A stretch of DNA of 64,000 nucleotides from Bryobacteraceae bacterium (GTDB lineage Bacteria > Acidobacteriota > Terriglobia > Bryobacterales > Bryobacteraceae). A program made the position numbers and the translations under genes. The notes under the pieces are model-generated. The model did no database searches. It worked only from the letters and a program-made list of their open reading frames with translations, and was not told where the DNA came from. Of the stretch, positions 44,077-51,974 are shown piece by piece. The stretch lies in contig BPGE01000001.1 in assembly GCA_026002875.1 (NCBI GenBank), positions 124,001 to 188,000 of the forward strand, given 5' to 3'. Within the stretch, counting starts at the first letter, position 1, and the number at the start of each line of letters is the position of its first letter.

Positions 44077-44706
44077 TTAGGGCGGAAACCAGGTGCGGAG
44101 AGTGGCAAGCAGCTTCACGAACGCCGGATCCGTGCAGCGTCGATAGGAAACCTGCCGTGCAAGACGGCTGAAAAGAGATGCAGACCAGGGGGTCTTCGAT
44201 TGCAACAAAGCCCACTTCATGGCTTCACGGGGCCGGGTTGGCTTGACTCCTCCTTCGCTGAGCCATCCCTTATCTTCCAGTGCCTTTCTTAGCGCAGGCA
44301 GAGTTCCTGCCCAACCTAATACCTCGTCCACCTTCGGTGATTGACTCCAGACCCACACCTCCAACTCAGGATCGATGACTATAGCCTCAGCGCGCTTCTG
44401 CCACCCAATCTCCTCCAACCTGTTGAGCACTTCCTGTTCGATTTCCTCGCGCCTCAGCCCTTCCGCCCCGCACCCTTCCCGGTCAAAAACCACCAGAGCA
44501 AACCTTGCTTGCCGTAGGTACGGGCGAAGCAGCTCATGGGCATAGCGCCGCGCCTCGCCATCGTGCATCAGAGCCGGCTTGATTTCGTACCGGATTCGTC
44601 TCATTTCGCCCTTCGAGGGGAGAGTTTGCAGGATCCCGTCAAGCGCCTCAGTTGCATCCTTGTCCGCGGCAAGAACGATGAGATCCAGCCTCTGTTCCGA
44701 AGTCAT
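44077..44706 (-). CDS. Toprim-like/DUF4276-like partner protein of the upstream AAA ATPase
   Basis: A 209-residue cytoplasmic protein without a certain family. The order of motifs resembles degenerate Toprim-type proteins: a start strand LDLIVLAADKDATEALDGIL, a central acidic strand RFALVVFDREGCGAEGLRRE, and a third, EAIVIDPELEVWVWS. The P-E-L-E-x-W block is the kind found in DUF4276-like partners of ATPases. The rest (FVKLLATLRTWFPP at the end) is helical. The ATG at 44706 overlaps the ATPase stop by one base (TAATG), so both are made together. Such pairs often act in phage or plasmid defence, with the Toprim-like subunit as nuclease or sensor; that is inference. The residue set for catalysis (E...D-x-D) is not complete, so it may not cut DNA. 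Confidence 0.6.
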   Translation of the reverse strand: MTSEQRLDLIVLAADKDATEALDGILQTLPSKGEMRRIRYEIKPALMHDGEARRYAHELLRPYLRQARFALVVFDREGCGAEGLRREEIEQEVLNRLEEIGWQKRAEAIVIDPELEVWVWSQSPKVDEVLGWAGTLPALRKALEDKGWLSEGGVKPTRPREAMKWALLQSKTPWSASLFSRLARQVSYRRCTDPAFVKLLATLRTWFPP

Positions 44707-45995
44707 TACAGGATCCCCGAGGCAAACAGGTTCGAGAGATTTATGCCTTCCTTCCAGTCCCGGAGAGCCGGATGTGAGTGGCCGCGGATGATGTCGGTGG
44801 CTCCATCCTCGTTCTTGGCGAAGCAAAGAAGCTCAGTTGGTCTGGACACGGCCAGAACCACAGGCGAATGCGTCGCGATCAACACTTGTCCATCGTAGAC
44901 AGACCCGAGAGACTGGTAAATGGTCTGCATCGCCGTGGGATGAATGCCGTTTTCAGGTTCTTCGATCAGGAACAGATCCTCGGTGCCTGGCAAATAAGCA
45001 AGAATCGTGAGAGCGAGGAGGCGCAAAGTTCCATCGGATATCATCCAGGACGGAACTTCCAGTCCTCCCTGGTATCGCGCCACAAGATAAGCGTGACGAT
45101 CCTCCTCTCGCACGACGACCCGGATATCCTCAAGGTCTCCGATGGCCGTCCTCACATGCTCGACCCAGTTCTGAAACCGGGACGGATAGCTCTCTTTGAG
45201 CGATTTCACCACCCACGGCAAGTTAGAACCATCGGGGCGAAACCGGATACCACTGCCAGGCGGGCTCGGACGCCGTATCGCCAGGCTATTGAGAGTGACT
45301 CTTTGCAGACCTGCCCGCAAGTGTTCCCGCAGCCAGCCTGTGGCAGGAAACCGCTCAGGATCCTCCAGGAGATTCAGGAAAGCGGATCGCTTCGGTCCTA
45401 ACCGGATCGATGGAAACCATCCGCGCCCTCCGGACCTGCCGGTCTCTGAATAATAGTTGTCGTTCCCGCCGGGGGTCTTGGAGAAGACCGTCTTCGCTCT
45501 GCCAGACGCTTTGCGGAAAAGCGTCGAAGGAGGAGTCAGACGCCTGGGAAACAGCCCGAGCTGTACATCTTCCCGAACCGGCTTGGGCGCCGCAGGGAGT
45601 AGCAATGCCGTTTCTTCCTCAATCCGTGGCTCGCTTGTGGGAGATTCGACCACGATTTTCAGCTCGTACCGCACGAAGTGGTATTGATCCCCATTTCGCG
45701 CAGGCCGCACTTTCGGGGGGATCTCGGCCTCGATGGCAAGTTCGAATGATCCGGGTGTTCTGCCCCAAAGCAAATCCAGCGGATTGCTTGTCCTGGATGC
45801 GATGGCCTTCTCAAAGCCATCGCCAAGCAGATCCGAGATGAACGCCAAGGCGTCCAGAAAGGTTGTCTTGCCGCTTCCGTTCGCCCCTACCAGCACCTGC
45901 AGCCGCCCCATCTCACAAGAGACGTATCGGAGGCAACGGAAATTCAGCGCTTCAAGTCTGGTAATCACGGCCTCTGTCAGCCTACCGACTCCCAT
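44706..45995 (-). CDS. AAA family ATPase (OLD/AAA_21-type)
   Basis: A 429-residue ABC-like ATPase. Walker A is [17 protein letters not shown] (Lys43); the signature region is [17 protein letters not shown]; Walker B and its glutamates are [14 protein letters not shown]; a switch histidine follows in [12 protein letters not shown]. The 'G-I-H-P' and 'T-H-S-P' motifs are those of the AAA_21/OLD group, relatives of RecF/SMC that occur in many defence systems. The middle (about 80-300) is not a recognised coiled coil. The frame is open to 46088, but the ATG at 45995 with GGTGAGA upstream is preferred. It is co-translated with the small Toprim-like gene. The only forward neighbour is the divergent shell cluster, 208 bases away. 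Confidence 0.88.
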   Translation of the reverse strand: MGVGRLTEAVITRLEALNFRCLRYVSCEMGRLQVLVGANGSGKTTFLDALAFISDLLGDGFEKAIASRTSNPLDLLWGRTPGSFELAIEAEIPPKVRPARNGDQYHFVRYELKIVVESPTSEPRIEEETALLLPAAPKPVREDVQLGLFPRRLTPPSTLFRKASGRAKTVFSKTPGGNDNYYSETGRSGGRGWFPSIRLGPKRSAFLNLLEDPERFPATGWLREHLRAGLQRVTLNSLAIRRPSPPGSGIRFRPDGSNLPWVVKSLKESYPSRFQNWVEHVRTAIGDLEDIRVVVREEDRHAYLVARYQGGLEVPSWMISDGTLRLLALTILAYLPGTEDLFLIEEPENGIHPTAMQTIYQSLGSVYDGQVLIATHSPVVLAVSRPTELLCFAKNEDGATDIIRGHSHPALRDWKEGINLSNLFASGIL

Positions 45996-46203
45996 TCTCA
46001 CCCATACGGGAGTGCGCCCGTTGGTCGTTTGGCGCAGAAAGCGGACATCGGACCGGCTTCTCCCTGTCAGCCGCCGCTTCCCCTGCACCGGCGGGCCGAA
46101 GATGGGTAAAATCAGAACACGCGCGGCTGCTCAACGGCTGCGCGGCCAGTTTGCGTCCGGGCGCGCCAGGCGCCGGACCGGGACGAGCAGAGAGGAATTG
46201 CCC

Positions 46204-46488
46204 ATGGGTGAAGCGTTGGGAATGGTTGAGACGCGCGGTCTGGTGGCCATGATCGAGGCCGCCGACGCGATGGTGAAAGCCGCCAAGGTGACGCTGGTCG
46301 GCTGGGAGAAGATCGGCTCGGGCTATGTCACCGCCCTTGTGCGCGGCGACGTGGCTGCCGTCCGGGCCGCGACGGACGCCGGCGCTGCCGCGGCGCGGCG
46401 CGTGGGCGAGCTTGTGGCCGTCCACGTCATCCCGCGCCCGCATCCGAGCCTGGAAGACGTGCTGCCCATCGGCAAGTCTTCCAAGTAA
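46204..46488 (+). CDS. Bacterial microcompartment shell protein, BMC-H (hexamer)
   Basis: A 94-residue single BMC-domain protein of the CcmK/PduA/EutM type that forms the hexameric tiles of a protein organelle shell. The sequence [20 protein letters not shown], then [20 protein letters not shown], then [20 protein letters not shown] and [16 protein letters not shown] is standard. The pore loop reads K-I-G-S-G (36-40), as in PduA-like proteins that pass small metabolites. The ATG at 46204 has AGAGGAA upstream; the long open frame before it is a shadow of the ATPase gene. Three pentamer genes follow in the same direction. A TAAAAT hexamer at 46107-46112 could be part of the promoter. Confidence 0.95.
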   Translation: MGEALGMVETRGLVAMIEAADAMVKAAKVTLVGWEKIGSGYVTALVRGDVAAVRAATDAGAAAARRVGELVAVHVIPRPHPSLEDVLPIGKSSK

Positions 46489-46509
46489 GCCGGGGGCGGA
46501 TCCCTCATC

Positions 46510-46785
46510 ATGACGCTCGGGCGCGTCGTTGGCACGGTCGTCGCCACGCGGAAAGACCCGCGGCTGGAAGGCCACAAGCTTCTCCTCGTGAAGCCCGTCA
46601 CCCCCGACGGGAAGGAGGAGTCGGGCTATCTCGTCGCGGTCGATACCGTCAGCGCCGGATTCCGCGAGCTCGTCATCACCGTGGCGGGCAGCAGCGCCCG
46701 CATGGCGGAAGGCTGCAAGGACAAGCCCGTCGACTGCGTCATTGTCGGCATCGTCGACGGCGTCTCGCTCGACGAGGCGGTCTAG
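46510..46785 (+). CDS. Microcompartment vertex protein, BMC-P (EutN/CcmL family), first copy
   Basis: A 91-residue pentamer-forming shell protein that caps the vertices of the microcompartment. The hallmark blocks are present: LGRVVGTVVATRKDPRLEGH, KLLLVKPVTPDGK, VAVDTVSAGFRELVITV, the G-S-S-A-R motif (60-64) and DCVIVGIVDGVSLDE. Of the three copies it is closest to the family consensus. The ATG at 46510 lies 21 bases after the BMC-H stop. It is followed 14 bases later by a second EutN/CcmL gene. Confidence 0.95.
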   Translation: MTLGRVVGTVVATRKDPRLEGHKLLLVKPVTPDGKEESGYLVAVDTVSAGFRELVITVAGSSARMAEGCKDKPVDCVIVGIVDGVSLDEAV

Positions 46786-46799
46786 GAAGGCGGGCGGCC

Positions 46800-47087
46800 G
46801 TGCAGTTGGGCAAAGTGATCGGCCGCGTCTGGGCCAGCGTGAAAAACCCCGGGCTCGAGGGCCAGCGCCTGCTCATCGTGCAGCCGGTCCGGCCGGATCT
46901 GACGCCCCACGGGAAACCCCTGATCTGTACGGATTCGACCGGCGCCGGCGCGGGAGAAATCATCTACTGGGTGCGGGGCAGGGAAGCGTCATTCCCCTTC
47001 CTTCCGGGAGAAGTGGCCAGCGACGCCACCATCGTCGGCATCGTGGACGAACTCCATCTCGGCAAGAAGCGGGAGGCCCAATGCTGA
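46800..47087 (+). CDS. Microcompartment vertex protein, BMC-P (EutN/CcmL family), second copy
   Basis: A 95-residue relative of the preceding protein. The N-terminus MQLGKVIGRVWASVKNPGLE and GQRLLIVQPVRPDL match the fold, as does the end, SDATIVGIVDELHLGKK. It departs from the consensus: the G-S-S-A-R motif is replaced by G-R-E-A-S and the preceding strand is EIIYWVRG, so surface and contact properties differ. The start is a GTG at 46800 in the gap after the first copy. Its stop overlaps the next gene's ATG by 7 bases (ATGCTGA). Paralogous pentamers of this kind may sit at different vertices or bind different partners. Confidence 0.93.
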   Translation: MQLGKVIGRVWASVKNPGLEGQRLLIVQPVRPDLTPHGKPLICTDSTGAGAGEIIYWVRGREASFPFLPGEVASDATIVGIVDELHLGKKREAQC

Positions 47088-47437
47088 TCGCGCGCGTCAT
47101 CGGCGATCTCACTGCCACGCAGAAGCACCCGACCCATGAAGGGCGCAAAATCCTGCTTGTTCAGCCGCTGAATCTCGACGGGACCGACCGGGGAGCGCCG
47201 ATGGTGGCCCTGGACAGCGTGGACGCAGGCATTCACGACCGGGTTCTCGTCACCACCGACGGTTACGCGGCCTTCACCGCCGTCGGCCACAAGCAGGCGC
47301 CGATCGATGCGGCCGTCATCGGCGTCATCGATCACATCGAGCTCGTCGCTCCGGAATCAGGCGCTGGCGCGCCTCCGGCTTCCACGCCCGCTGCTCCGAA
47401 GAAGCAGCACAAGAAGCGCCAGTCCGAGAAGGGCTAG
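47081..47437 (+). CDS. Microcompartment vertex protein, BMC-P (EutN/CcmL family), third copy with a basic tail
   Basis: A 118-residue EutN/CcmL protein. The fold part is residues 1-88 (LIARVIGDLTATQKHPTHEG, KILLVQPLNLDG, VALDSVDAGIHDRVLVTTDG, IDAAVIGVIDHIEL). The G-S-S-A-R motif is replaced by D-G-Y-A-A-F. Residues after about 90 form a proline/alanine-rich, then lysine-rich tail (PKKQHKKRQSEKG) absent from the other two copies; it might bind cargo or nucleic acid. The ATG at 47081 overlaps the previous stop. The last 81 bases overlap, on the opposite strand, the end of the DUF4149-like gene, so the tail's sequence is constrained by two frames. Confidence 0.93.
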   Translation: MLIARVIGDLTATQKHPTHEGRKILLVQPLNLDGTDRGAPMVALDSVDAGIHDRVLVTTDGYAAFTAVGHKQAPIDAAVIGVIDHIELVAPESGAGAPPASTPAAPKKQHKKRQSEKG

Positions 47438-47959
47438 AACCACCTCGAACGTGGCGAAGGAGCCGTGCAGAAGCCGGAACCTCCGCCCCATGTCCGCCAC
47501 CTCGCCCGCACGGTAACGCCGGGAGGCGTCCGCGATGGCGGGGATCAGATAAAGCTTCTGGAACAGGGCCAGCACCAGCATCGAGGCGGCCAGAATCAGC
47601 CGCCACCTGCCGACATCGCTGAAAAACAGCAGCAGGAGCAGGGATGCCGCTCCATACAGCAGCTGCATCGTTCCCCACAGCGCGAACACCTGGTTGTTGG
47701 CCTCGCCCGCGTGATACCGCAGCAGATCCGACACAGCGTCTTTTCCCGCCGCTTTGATGATCCCGGCATGCGCGGGCAGCGGATGCCTCAGAACGACCTC
47801 GCCTGCCGAGAAGACAGCCGGAGCGCTCAGCGAAACGAGCAGGATCCCGCCCAGCCAGGCAGACAGAATCACGGCGCAGATCCGGCGGACCAGCCAGGAG
47901 CCTGCCGGCGTGATATGGCTGTACCGGATCGGGGCCTGTTCAAGACTCTCCGGGCTCAT
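47357..47959 (-). CDS. DUF4149-like membrane protein
   Basis: A 200-residue protein with four predicted membrane helices: CAVILSAWLGGILLVSLSAP, VFALWGTMQLLYGAASLLLL (reaching LFFSD), LILAASMLVLALFQKLYLIP and TFEVVLALLGLALLVLLLRS. The arrangement, with a first helix followed by a periplasmic loop containing F-x-x-G-E, resembles DUF4149 proteins (TMEM205-like). Function unknown. The frame is open to 48016, but the ATG at 47959 is the first good start. The C-terminal basic tail (SSGRGSRRRASA) is encoded over the antisense of the third shell gene. It starts 62 bases from the end of the potD gene. Confidence 0.75.
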   Translation of the reverse strand: MSPESLEQAPIRYSHITPAGSWLVRRICAVILSAWLGGILLVSLSAPAVFSAGEVVLRHPLPAHAGIIKAAGKDAVSDLLRYHAGEANNQVFALWGTMQLLYGAASLLLLLFFSDVGRWRLILAASMLVLALFQKLYLIPAIADASRRYRAGEVADMGRRFRLLHGSFATFEVVLALLGLALLVLLLRSSGRGSRRRASA

Positions 47960-48020
47960 GACAGTCGCAGCGCAGACGATCCACAAGTTTACCGGTCCGC
48001 GGATGCCCCTGTCCAACGGA

Positions 48021-49049
48021 CTACGAAGACTTCAGTTCCGTCCACAGCCTGTCGCGGAGCCTCTGCGCTCCGGGCGGCAGCGGCTCGAACCATTCTCCCC
48101 GCGCCATGACATCATCCGGCGGGAACAGCGTCTCCATCCTCAGAACTTCTTCCGGGAGCCGTTCACGCGCCGTGCGGACCGCTGTCGCCGTGAACGTCGC
48201 CGAAGCGACCTCCGCCGCCGCATCCGCGCGGAGCAGGTAGTCAAGGAACAGATGCGCCAGCTCTTTGCGCTTTGATTCCCGCAACACTACGCCGCAATCG
48301 GCGTACAGCGCGAACCCCTCTTCCGGATAGAGGAACCTCAGATGCGGCGCCGCGCTGATGGCCTGCTGCGCCGTCGTGGCCCAGGTCTGGCAGGCCGCCA
48401 GTTCGCCGGCCACCATCAGATCCCGCGCCTCGGCGTTGAGGTAAGCGCGCAGAAGCGGCTTCTGACGCCTCGCTTCCGCATGCGCCTCCCGCAGTTCTCC
48501 GGGCGCGTGCGCGTTCAGCGGAAGGCCCAGCTTCTTCAGCGCCGCCCCGTAGACCTCCGCCGGATCATCGAGCATCGTGATGCGCCTTGCATAGCGCAGC
48601 TCCCACAGGTCGGCGTATCTCTGCGGCACGGGGCCTGACTGAGGATTGGCCAGAATGCCGCTCGAGCCCCAGTAGAGCGGCACGCAGAACTCGAGGCCCG
48701 GATCCCAAGAGGGCCGGGAGAAGCGCGGATCCAGATCGCCCAGACGCCTCAGCCGGGCGTGTTCCAGAGGCGCCAGCAGTCCGAGCTCGCGCATCGGTCC
48801 GATGAAGTAATTCGACGGAAACGCAACGTCCCAGCCGGAGTTGCCGCTGAAGACGCGCGCCAGCATCTCTTCGTTGGATTCGTAGGTGGCCAGCCGCACC
48901 CGGATGCCCGTTTCGCGCTCGAACCGCGGCAGCGTTTCCGGCGCGATGTAGTTCGACCACTGGAACACGTTCAGCCGCTGCCGCGCCGGCCGCAGGCAGC
49001 CGGCCAGGCCGCTGAGCGCCGGGAAAAAGAGCAGCGCGCGCCTCCTCAT
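48021..49049 (-). CDS. potD: Spermidine/putrescine ABC transporter substrate-binding lipoprotein
   Basis: A 342-residue periplasmic polyamine-binding protein. The N-terminus holds a lipobox, L-A-G-C at 15-18, so it is likely a lipoprotein. The typical first strand and ligand residues are in RLNVFQWSNYIAPETLPRFE, SNEEMLARVFSGNSGWDVAF and PSNYFIGPMRELGLL, as in PotD/PotF. The central part FCVPLYWGSSGILANPQSG also fits. The ATG at 49049 overlaps the potC stop by four bases. The operon order is potA-potB-potC-potD, all tightly overlapping, so the four are surely one transcript. Whether spermidine or putrescine is preferred cannot be told. Confidence 0.93.
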   Translation of the reverse strand: MRRRALLFFPALSGLAGCLRPARQRLNVFQWSNYIAPETLPRFERETGIRVRLATYESNEEMLARVFSGNSGWDVAFPSNYFIGPMRELGLLAPLEHARLRRLGDLDPRFSRPSWDPGLEFCVPLYWGSSGILANPQSGPVPQRYADLWELRYARRITMLDDPAEVYGAALKKLGLPLNAHAPGELREAHAEARRQKPLLRAYLNAEARDLMVAGELAACQTWATTAQQAISAAPHLRFLYPEEGFALYADCGVVLRESKRKELAHLFLDYLLRADAAAEVASATFTATAVRTARERLPEEVLRMETLFPPDDVMARGEWFEPLPPGAQRLRDRLWTELKSS

Positions 49050-49807
49050 GTCTTCTTTCTGAGTCCTTCCGCAAGAAGAATGCCGGCGCCCAGCAGCACG
49101 ACCACCACCGTCGAAATGGCGTTCACGACGGGCGAGCCGCCCCGCCGCGCCATCGCGTACAGCACCATGGGCAGGGTCTCCGTGTCGACGCCCGCCACCA
49201 GCGAAGTGATGACGTAGTCATCAAACGAAATCGTGAAAGCGAGCAGAGCCGCCGACAGCACCGCTGGCAGAAGGTTCGGCAGCGTCACGCGCAGGAACGC
49301 CTCCCACTCGCGCGCGCCCAGATCCATGGCGGCCTCTTCCAGCGAGGCATCCATCGTCCGCAGACGCGCCAGCACGACCAGAACGACGAACGCAAGGCAG
49401 AAGCTCACATGGGCGAGGATCACCGTGTGCAGCCCCAGCTGCAGGCCTGCATAACGGAACAGCCACTGGAACAGCGCGAGCAGCGCGATGCCCGTGACAA
49501 TCTCCGGGGTCACCAGAGAAATCGACAGCGCCGTCATCAGCAGCCTGGATTCGCGTTTCCACAGTCCGTAGGCGCACAGGGTGCCTGCGGCGGTCGCCAG
49601 CAGCGTGGCCGCCGCAGCGATCCACAGGCTGTTGGCCGCCGCCTCCACCAGCCTCGCGTCGCGCCACGCTTCCGCGTACCAGCGGAACGAAAATCCTTCC
49701 CAGACCGTGAACCGGCCTTCGTTGAAGCTGAACACGGCCAGCACCAGCAGCGGCGCATGGAGAAACACATACAGCAGGACGGCGCTGAACGCGATGACGC
49801 GGGTCAC
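49046..49807 (-). CDS. potC: Spermidine/putrescine ABC transporter permease, PotC type
   Basis: A 253-residue membrane permease with six predicted helices. It contains the conserved cytoplasmic EAA loop EEAAMDLGAREWEAFLRVTL, which contacts the ATPase, and the helix LLPAVLSAALLAFTISFDDY, a hallmark of PotC. The start is a GTG at 49807, overlapping the potB stop (GTGA); the open frame runs much further upstream but there it only shadows potB. The N-terminal helix is RVIAFSAVLLYVFLHAPLLV. Its stop overlaps potD. Together with PotA and PotB it makes the inner-membrane importer. Confidence 0.93.
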   Translation of the reverse strand: MTRVIAFSAVLLYVFLHAPLLVLAVFSFNEGRFTVWEGFSFRWYAEAWRDARLVEAAANSLWIAAAATLLATAAGTLCAYGLWKRESRLLMTALSISLVTPEIVTGIALLALFQWLFRYAGLQLGLHTVILAHVSFCLAFVVLVVLARLRTMDASLEEAAMDLGAREWEAFLRVTLPNLLPAVLSAALLAFTISFDDYVITSLVAGVDTETLPMVLYAMARRGGSPVVNAISTVVVVLLGAGILLAEGLRKKT

Positions 49808-50637
49808 AGCAGCGGCTCCTCTCTCCGCCGCGCCTCCATCCAGAGCAGGATCAGCACCGCCGCCATCAGCGCAAGGGAAACGGCCGAGCCGAACGGCCAG
49901 TCGCGCGACGCCGTGAACTGGTTCTGGATCAGCGTCCCCGCGAGAATCGTCTTCCCGCCGCCCAGCAGGTCGGGAATCAGATACGTTCCCAGGCAGGGGA
50001 TGAAGACCAGCAGCACGCCGGCGCGGATGCCGGGCGCGGCCAGCGGCAGCGTGACGCGCCAGAACGCCTGCCAGTCGCGGGCGCCGAGATCCGCAGCCGC
50101 CTCCAGCAGATGAGGCTCCTGCCGCTCCAGCGCTGCGTAGAGCGGCAGCACCATGAACGGCAGATGCGCGTACACCAGCCCCAGGACGACGGCGCCCCAG
50201 TTGTAGAGCAGCGGCAACGGTTCGCTGATGAGGCCCGCCTTCAGCAGGGCGCTGTTGACGAGGCCCGTGTCGCGCAGAAGGAACATCCAGGCATACGTGC
50301 GGATCAGCAGGCTGGTCCAGAACGGAACCATCACCAGCGCAAGCAGCAGGTTCTTCCACCGGCCTGAGCGGACGATGGCCAGGGCCAGAGGAAAGGCCAT
50401 CAGCAGGCAGAGCGCCGTGGCTGCTGCCGCGACAGCGAACGACCTCGCCAGGATGCCGAAATAGAGCGGATCCGCGAGCCGCTGCCAGTTTTCCAGCGTC
50501 CACGGCGGCATCACGCCCCCGTATGCCCCGCGGGTCTGGAACGCGTAAGCCGCCAGAACGATGAAAGGGACGGCAACCGTGGCGATGAGCAGTGCAGCCG
50601 CGGGCGCGAGCGCCAGCGCTCGGAGCCGCCGGTTCAT
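49804..50637 (-). CDS. potB: Spermidine/putrescine ABC transporter permease, PotB type
   Basis: A 277-residue permease with six helices. The EAA loop LEAAADLGARDWQAFWRVTL and the following PLAAPGIRAGVLLVFIPCLG are characteristic of PotB. The N-terminal helix is ALAPAAALLIATVAVPFIVL. The ATG at 50637 overlaps the potA stop (ATGA); an open frame upstream is a shadow of potA. It pairs with PotC to form the membrane channel of the polyamine importer. No promoter is expected between it and its neighbours because the genes overlap. Confidence 0.93.
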   Translation of the reverse strand: MNRRLRALALAPAAALLIATVAVPFIVLAAYAFQTRGAYGGVMPPWTLENWQRLADPLYFGILARSFAVAAAATALCLLMAFPLALAIVRSGRWKNLLLALVMVPFWTSLLIRTYAWMFLLRDTGLVNSALLKAGLISEPLPLLYNWGAVVLGLVYAHLPFMVLPLYAALERQEPHLLEAAADLGARDWQAFWRVTLPLAAPGIRAGVLLVFIPCLGTYLIPDLLGGGKTILAGTLIQNQFTASRDWPFGSAVSLALMAAVLILLWMEARRREEPLL

Positions 50638-51596
50638 GGTTCGGCGACCCGGATCTCGTCGTCCGGCCGCCAGGAGACGAAGACGCGTTCGCCGGGCTGA
50701 TGCGCGCCCTCGAACGGCGACATTTCGGATACGATCCGCGCGCCGTTGTCCAGCTCCGCCTCCACATGGATGCAATTGCCCAGGAACAGCGACGCCAGCA
50801 CGGTGGCGGGCGCTGACTTTCGGCCGCCGTCCGGCGGCGTCCGCGTCACCTGCGTCGCCTCAGGCCGCAGGCCGAAACCCTCCATCCAGTTCATCGGGCC
50901 CAGGAATTGCGCCGCAAAACGGGTTCTCGGGTGCAGGTACAGTTCCTGCGGCGTGCCCAGCTGCTCGCACCTGCCGTTGCGCAGCAGCGCGATCCGGTCC
51001 GACAGCGACAGCGCTTCCTCCTTGTCGTGCGTGACGAAGACGAATGTGATGCCCACGCGCCGCTGCAGCGCGCGCAGTTCGATGCGCACCTGCTTGCGGA
51101 GGTTCGGATCGAGCGCCGAGAGCGGTTCGTCCAGCAGCAGCACCGCCGGCCGCAGCACCAGCGAGCGCGCCAGCGCCACGCGCTGCTTTTCCCCGCCGGA
51201 CAGCTCGCGCGGATAGCGCTGCAGCTTGTTGCCCAGCCCCAGCATCTCAATGCACTCGGCCATCGCCTGCCGCCCGGCCCCGTTGCGGTAGCGCAGGCCG
51301 AATTCGATGTTCTCGCGCACCGTCATGTGCGGGAACAGCGCGTAGCTCTGAAAGACGGTGGAGACGTTGCGCTGGTAAGGCGGCAGCCCGTCGAGGCGCC
51401 GCCCTTCGAGAAGAATCCGCCCCCGCGTCGGCTGCTCGAATCCGGCGATCAGCCTCAGCGTCGTGGTCTTGCCGCATCCGGAAGGGCCCAGCAGGCCGAA
51501 GAATTCGCCCTGACCGATCTCCAGCGACACCCCCGCCAGCGCCGTGTGTCCCGGATACTCCTTGGCCAGTTCCTGGAGTTCAAGGTGCGCGCCCAT
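50634..51596 (-). CDS. potA: Spermidine/putrescine ABC transporter ATP-binding protein
   Basis: A 320-residue ATPase. Walker A GPSGCGKTTTLRLIAGFEQ, Q-loop TVFQSYALFPHMTVRENIEF, signature LSGGEKQRVALARSLVLRP, Walker B LLLDEPLSALDPNLRKQVRI and switch histidine VTHDKEEALSLSDRI are all intact. The C-terminal TOBE-like regulatory domain (about 240-320) fits the PotA/CysA/FbpC group; the downstream potBCD genes decide for polyamines. The ATG at 51596 is first in the operon. It is preceded by the YbjQ-family gene on the same strand with an 18-base gap, so a shared transcript is possible. Confidence 0.93.
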   Translation of the reverse strand: MGAHLELQELAKEYPGHTALAGVSLEIGQGEFFGLLGPSGCGKTTTLRLIAGFEQPTRGRILLEGRRLDGLPPYQRNVSTVFQSYALFPHMTVRENIEFGLRYRNGAGRQAMAECIEMLGLGNKLQRYPRELSGGEKQRVALARSLVLRPAVLLLDEPLSALDPNLRKQVRIELRALQRRVGITFVFVTHDKEEALSLSDRIALLRNGRCEQLGTPQELYLHPRTRFAAQFLGPMNWMEGFGLRPEATQVTRTPPDGGRKSAPATVLASLFLGNCIHVEAELDNGARIVSEMSPFEGAHQPGERVFVSWRPDDEIRVAEP

Positions 51597-51614
51597 CAGC
51601 GCTTCCCACCGATA

Positions 51615-51962
51615 TTAGCGCGAATCCTGCCCGTCGGGAACAATGGTCACGGCGGTGCCGGATGCCGTCACCATCAGCATGCCGCCGCCGTGGGAGCCGG
51701 TGATCGTTTCGTAGTCGAGATCCACGCCGATCACCGCGTTGGCTCCCGCTGCGCGGGCTTCCTCGCACATTTCGTCGAGGGCGAGCTGTTTGGCCTTGCG
51801 CAGCTCGTTTTCGTAGGCCGCGCTGCGGCCGCCGACGATGTCGCGGATGCCGGCGAAAAAGTCCTTGAAGATGTTGGCGCCGAGAATGGCCTCGCCGCTC
51901 ACCAGTCCGTGATATCGCTGGATCTTCCAGCCCTCCAGCGTGTGCGCCGTCACAACCAGCAT
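51615..51962 (-). CDS. YbjQ/UPF0145-family protein
   Basis: A 115-residue protein with the typical pattern [60 protein letters not shown] and a glycine-rich G-G-G-M-L-M-V end. The family is sometimes called heavy-metal-binding but its function is not established; members form beta-rich pentamers. The start at 51962 is an ATG. It lies between guaD (12 bases upstream on the same strand) and potA, an association that does not point to any role. Confidence 0.9.
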   Translation of the reverse strand: MLVVTAHTLEGWKIQRYHGLVSGEAILGANIFKDFFAGIRDIVGGRSAAYENELRKAKQLALDEMCEEARAAGANAVIGVDLDYETITGSHGGGMLMVTASGTAVTIVPDGQDSR

Positions 51963-51974
51963 GGCAACTCCGGA

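Noticed and set aside
44070-44083. Small CCGCC/GGCGG hairpin at the end of the Toprim-like gene
   Set aside because: Only a five-base-pair stem, overlapping the stop codon and not followed by a T-run, so not a convincing terminator.
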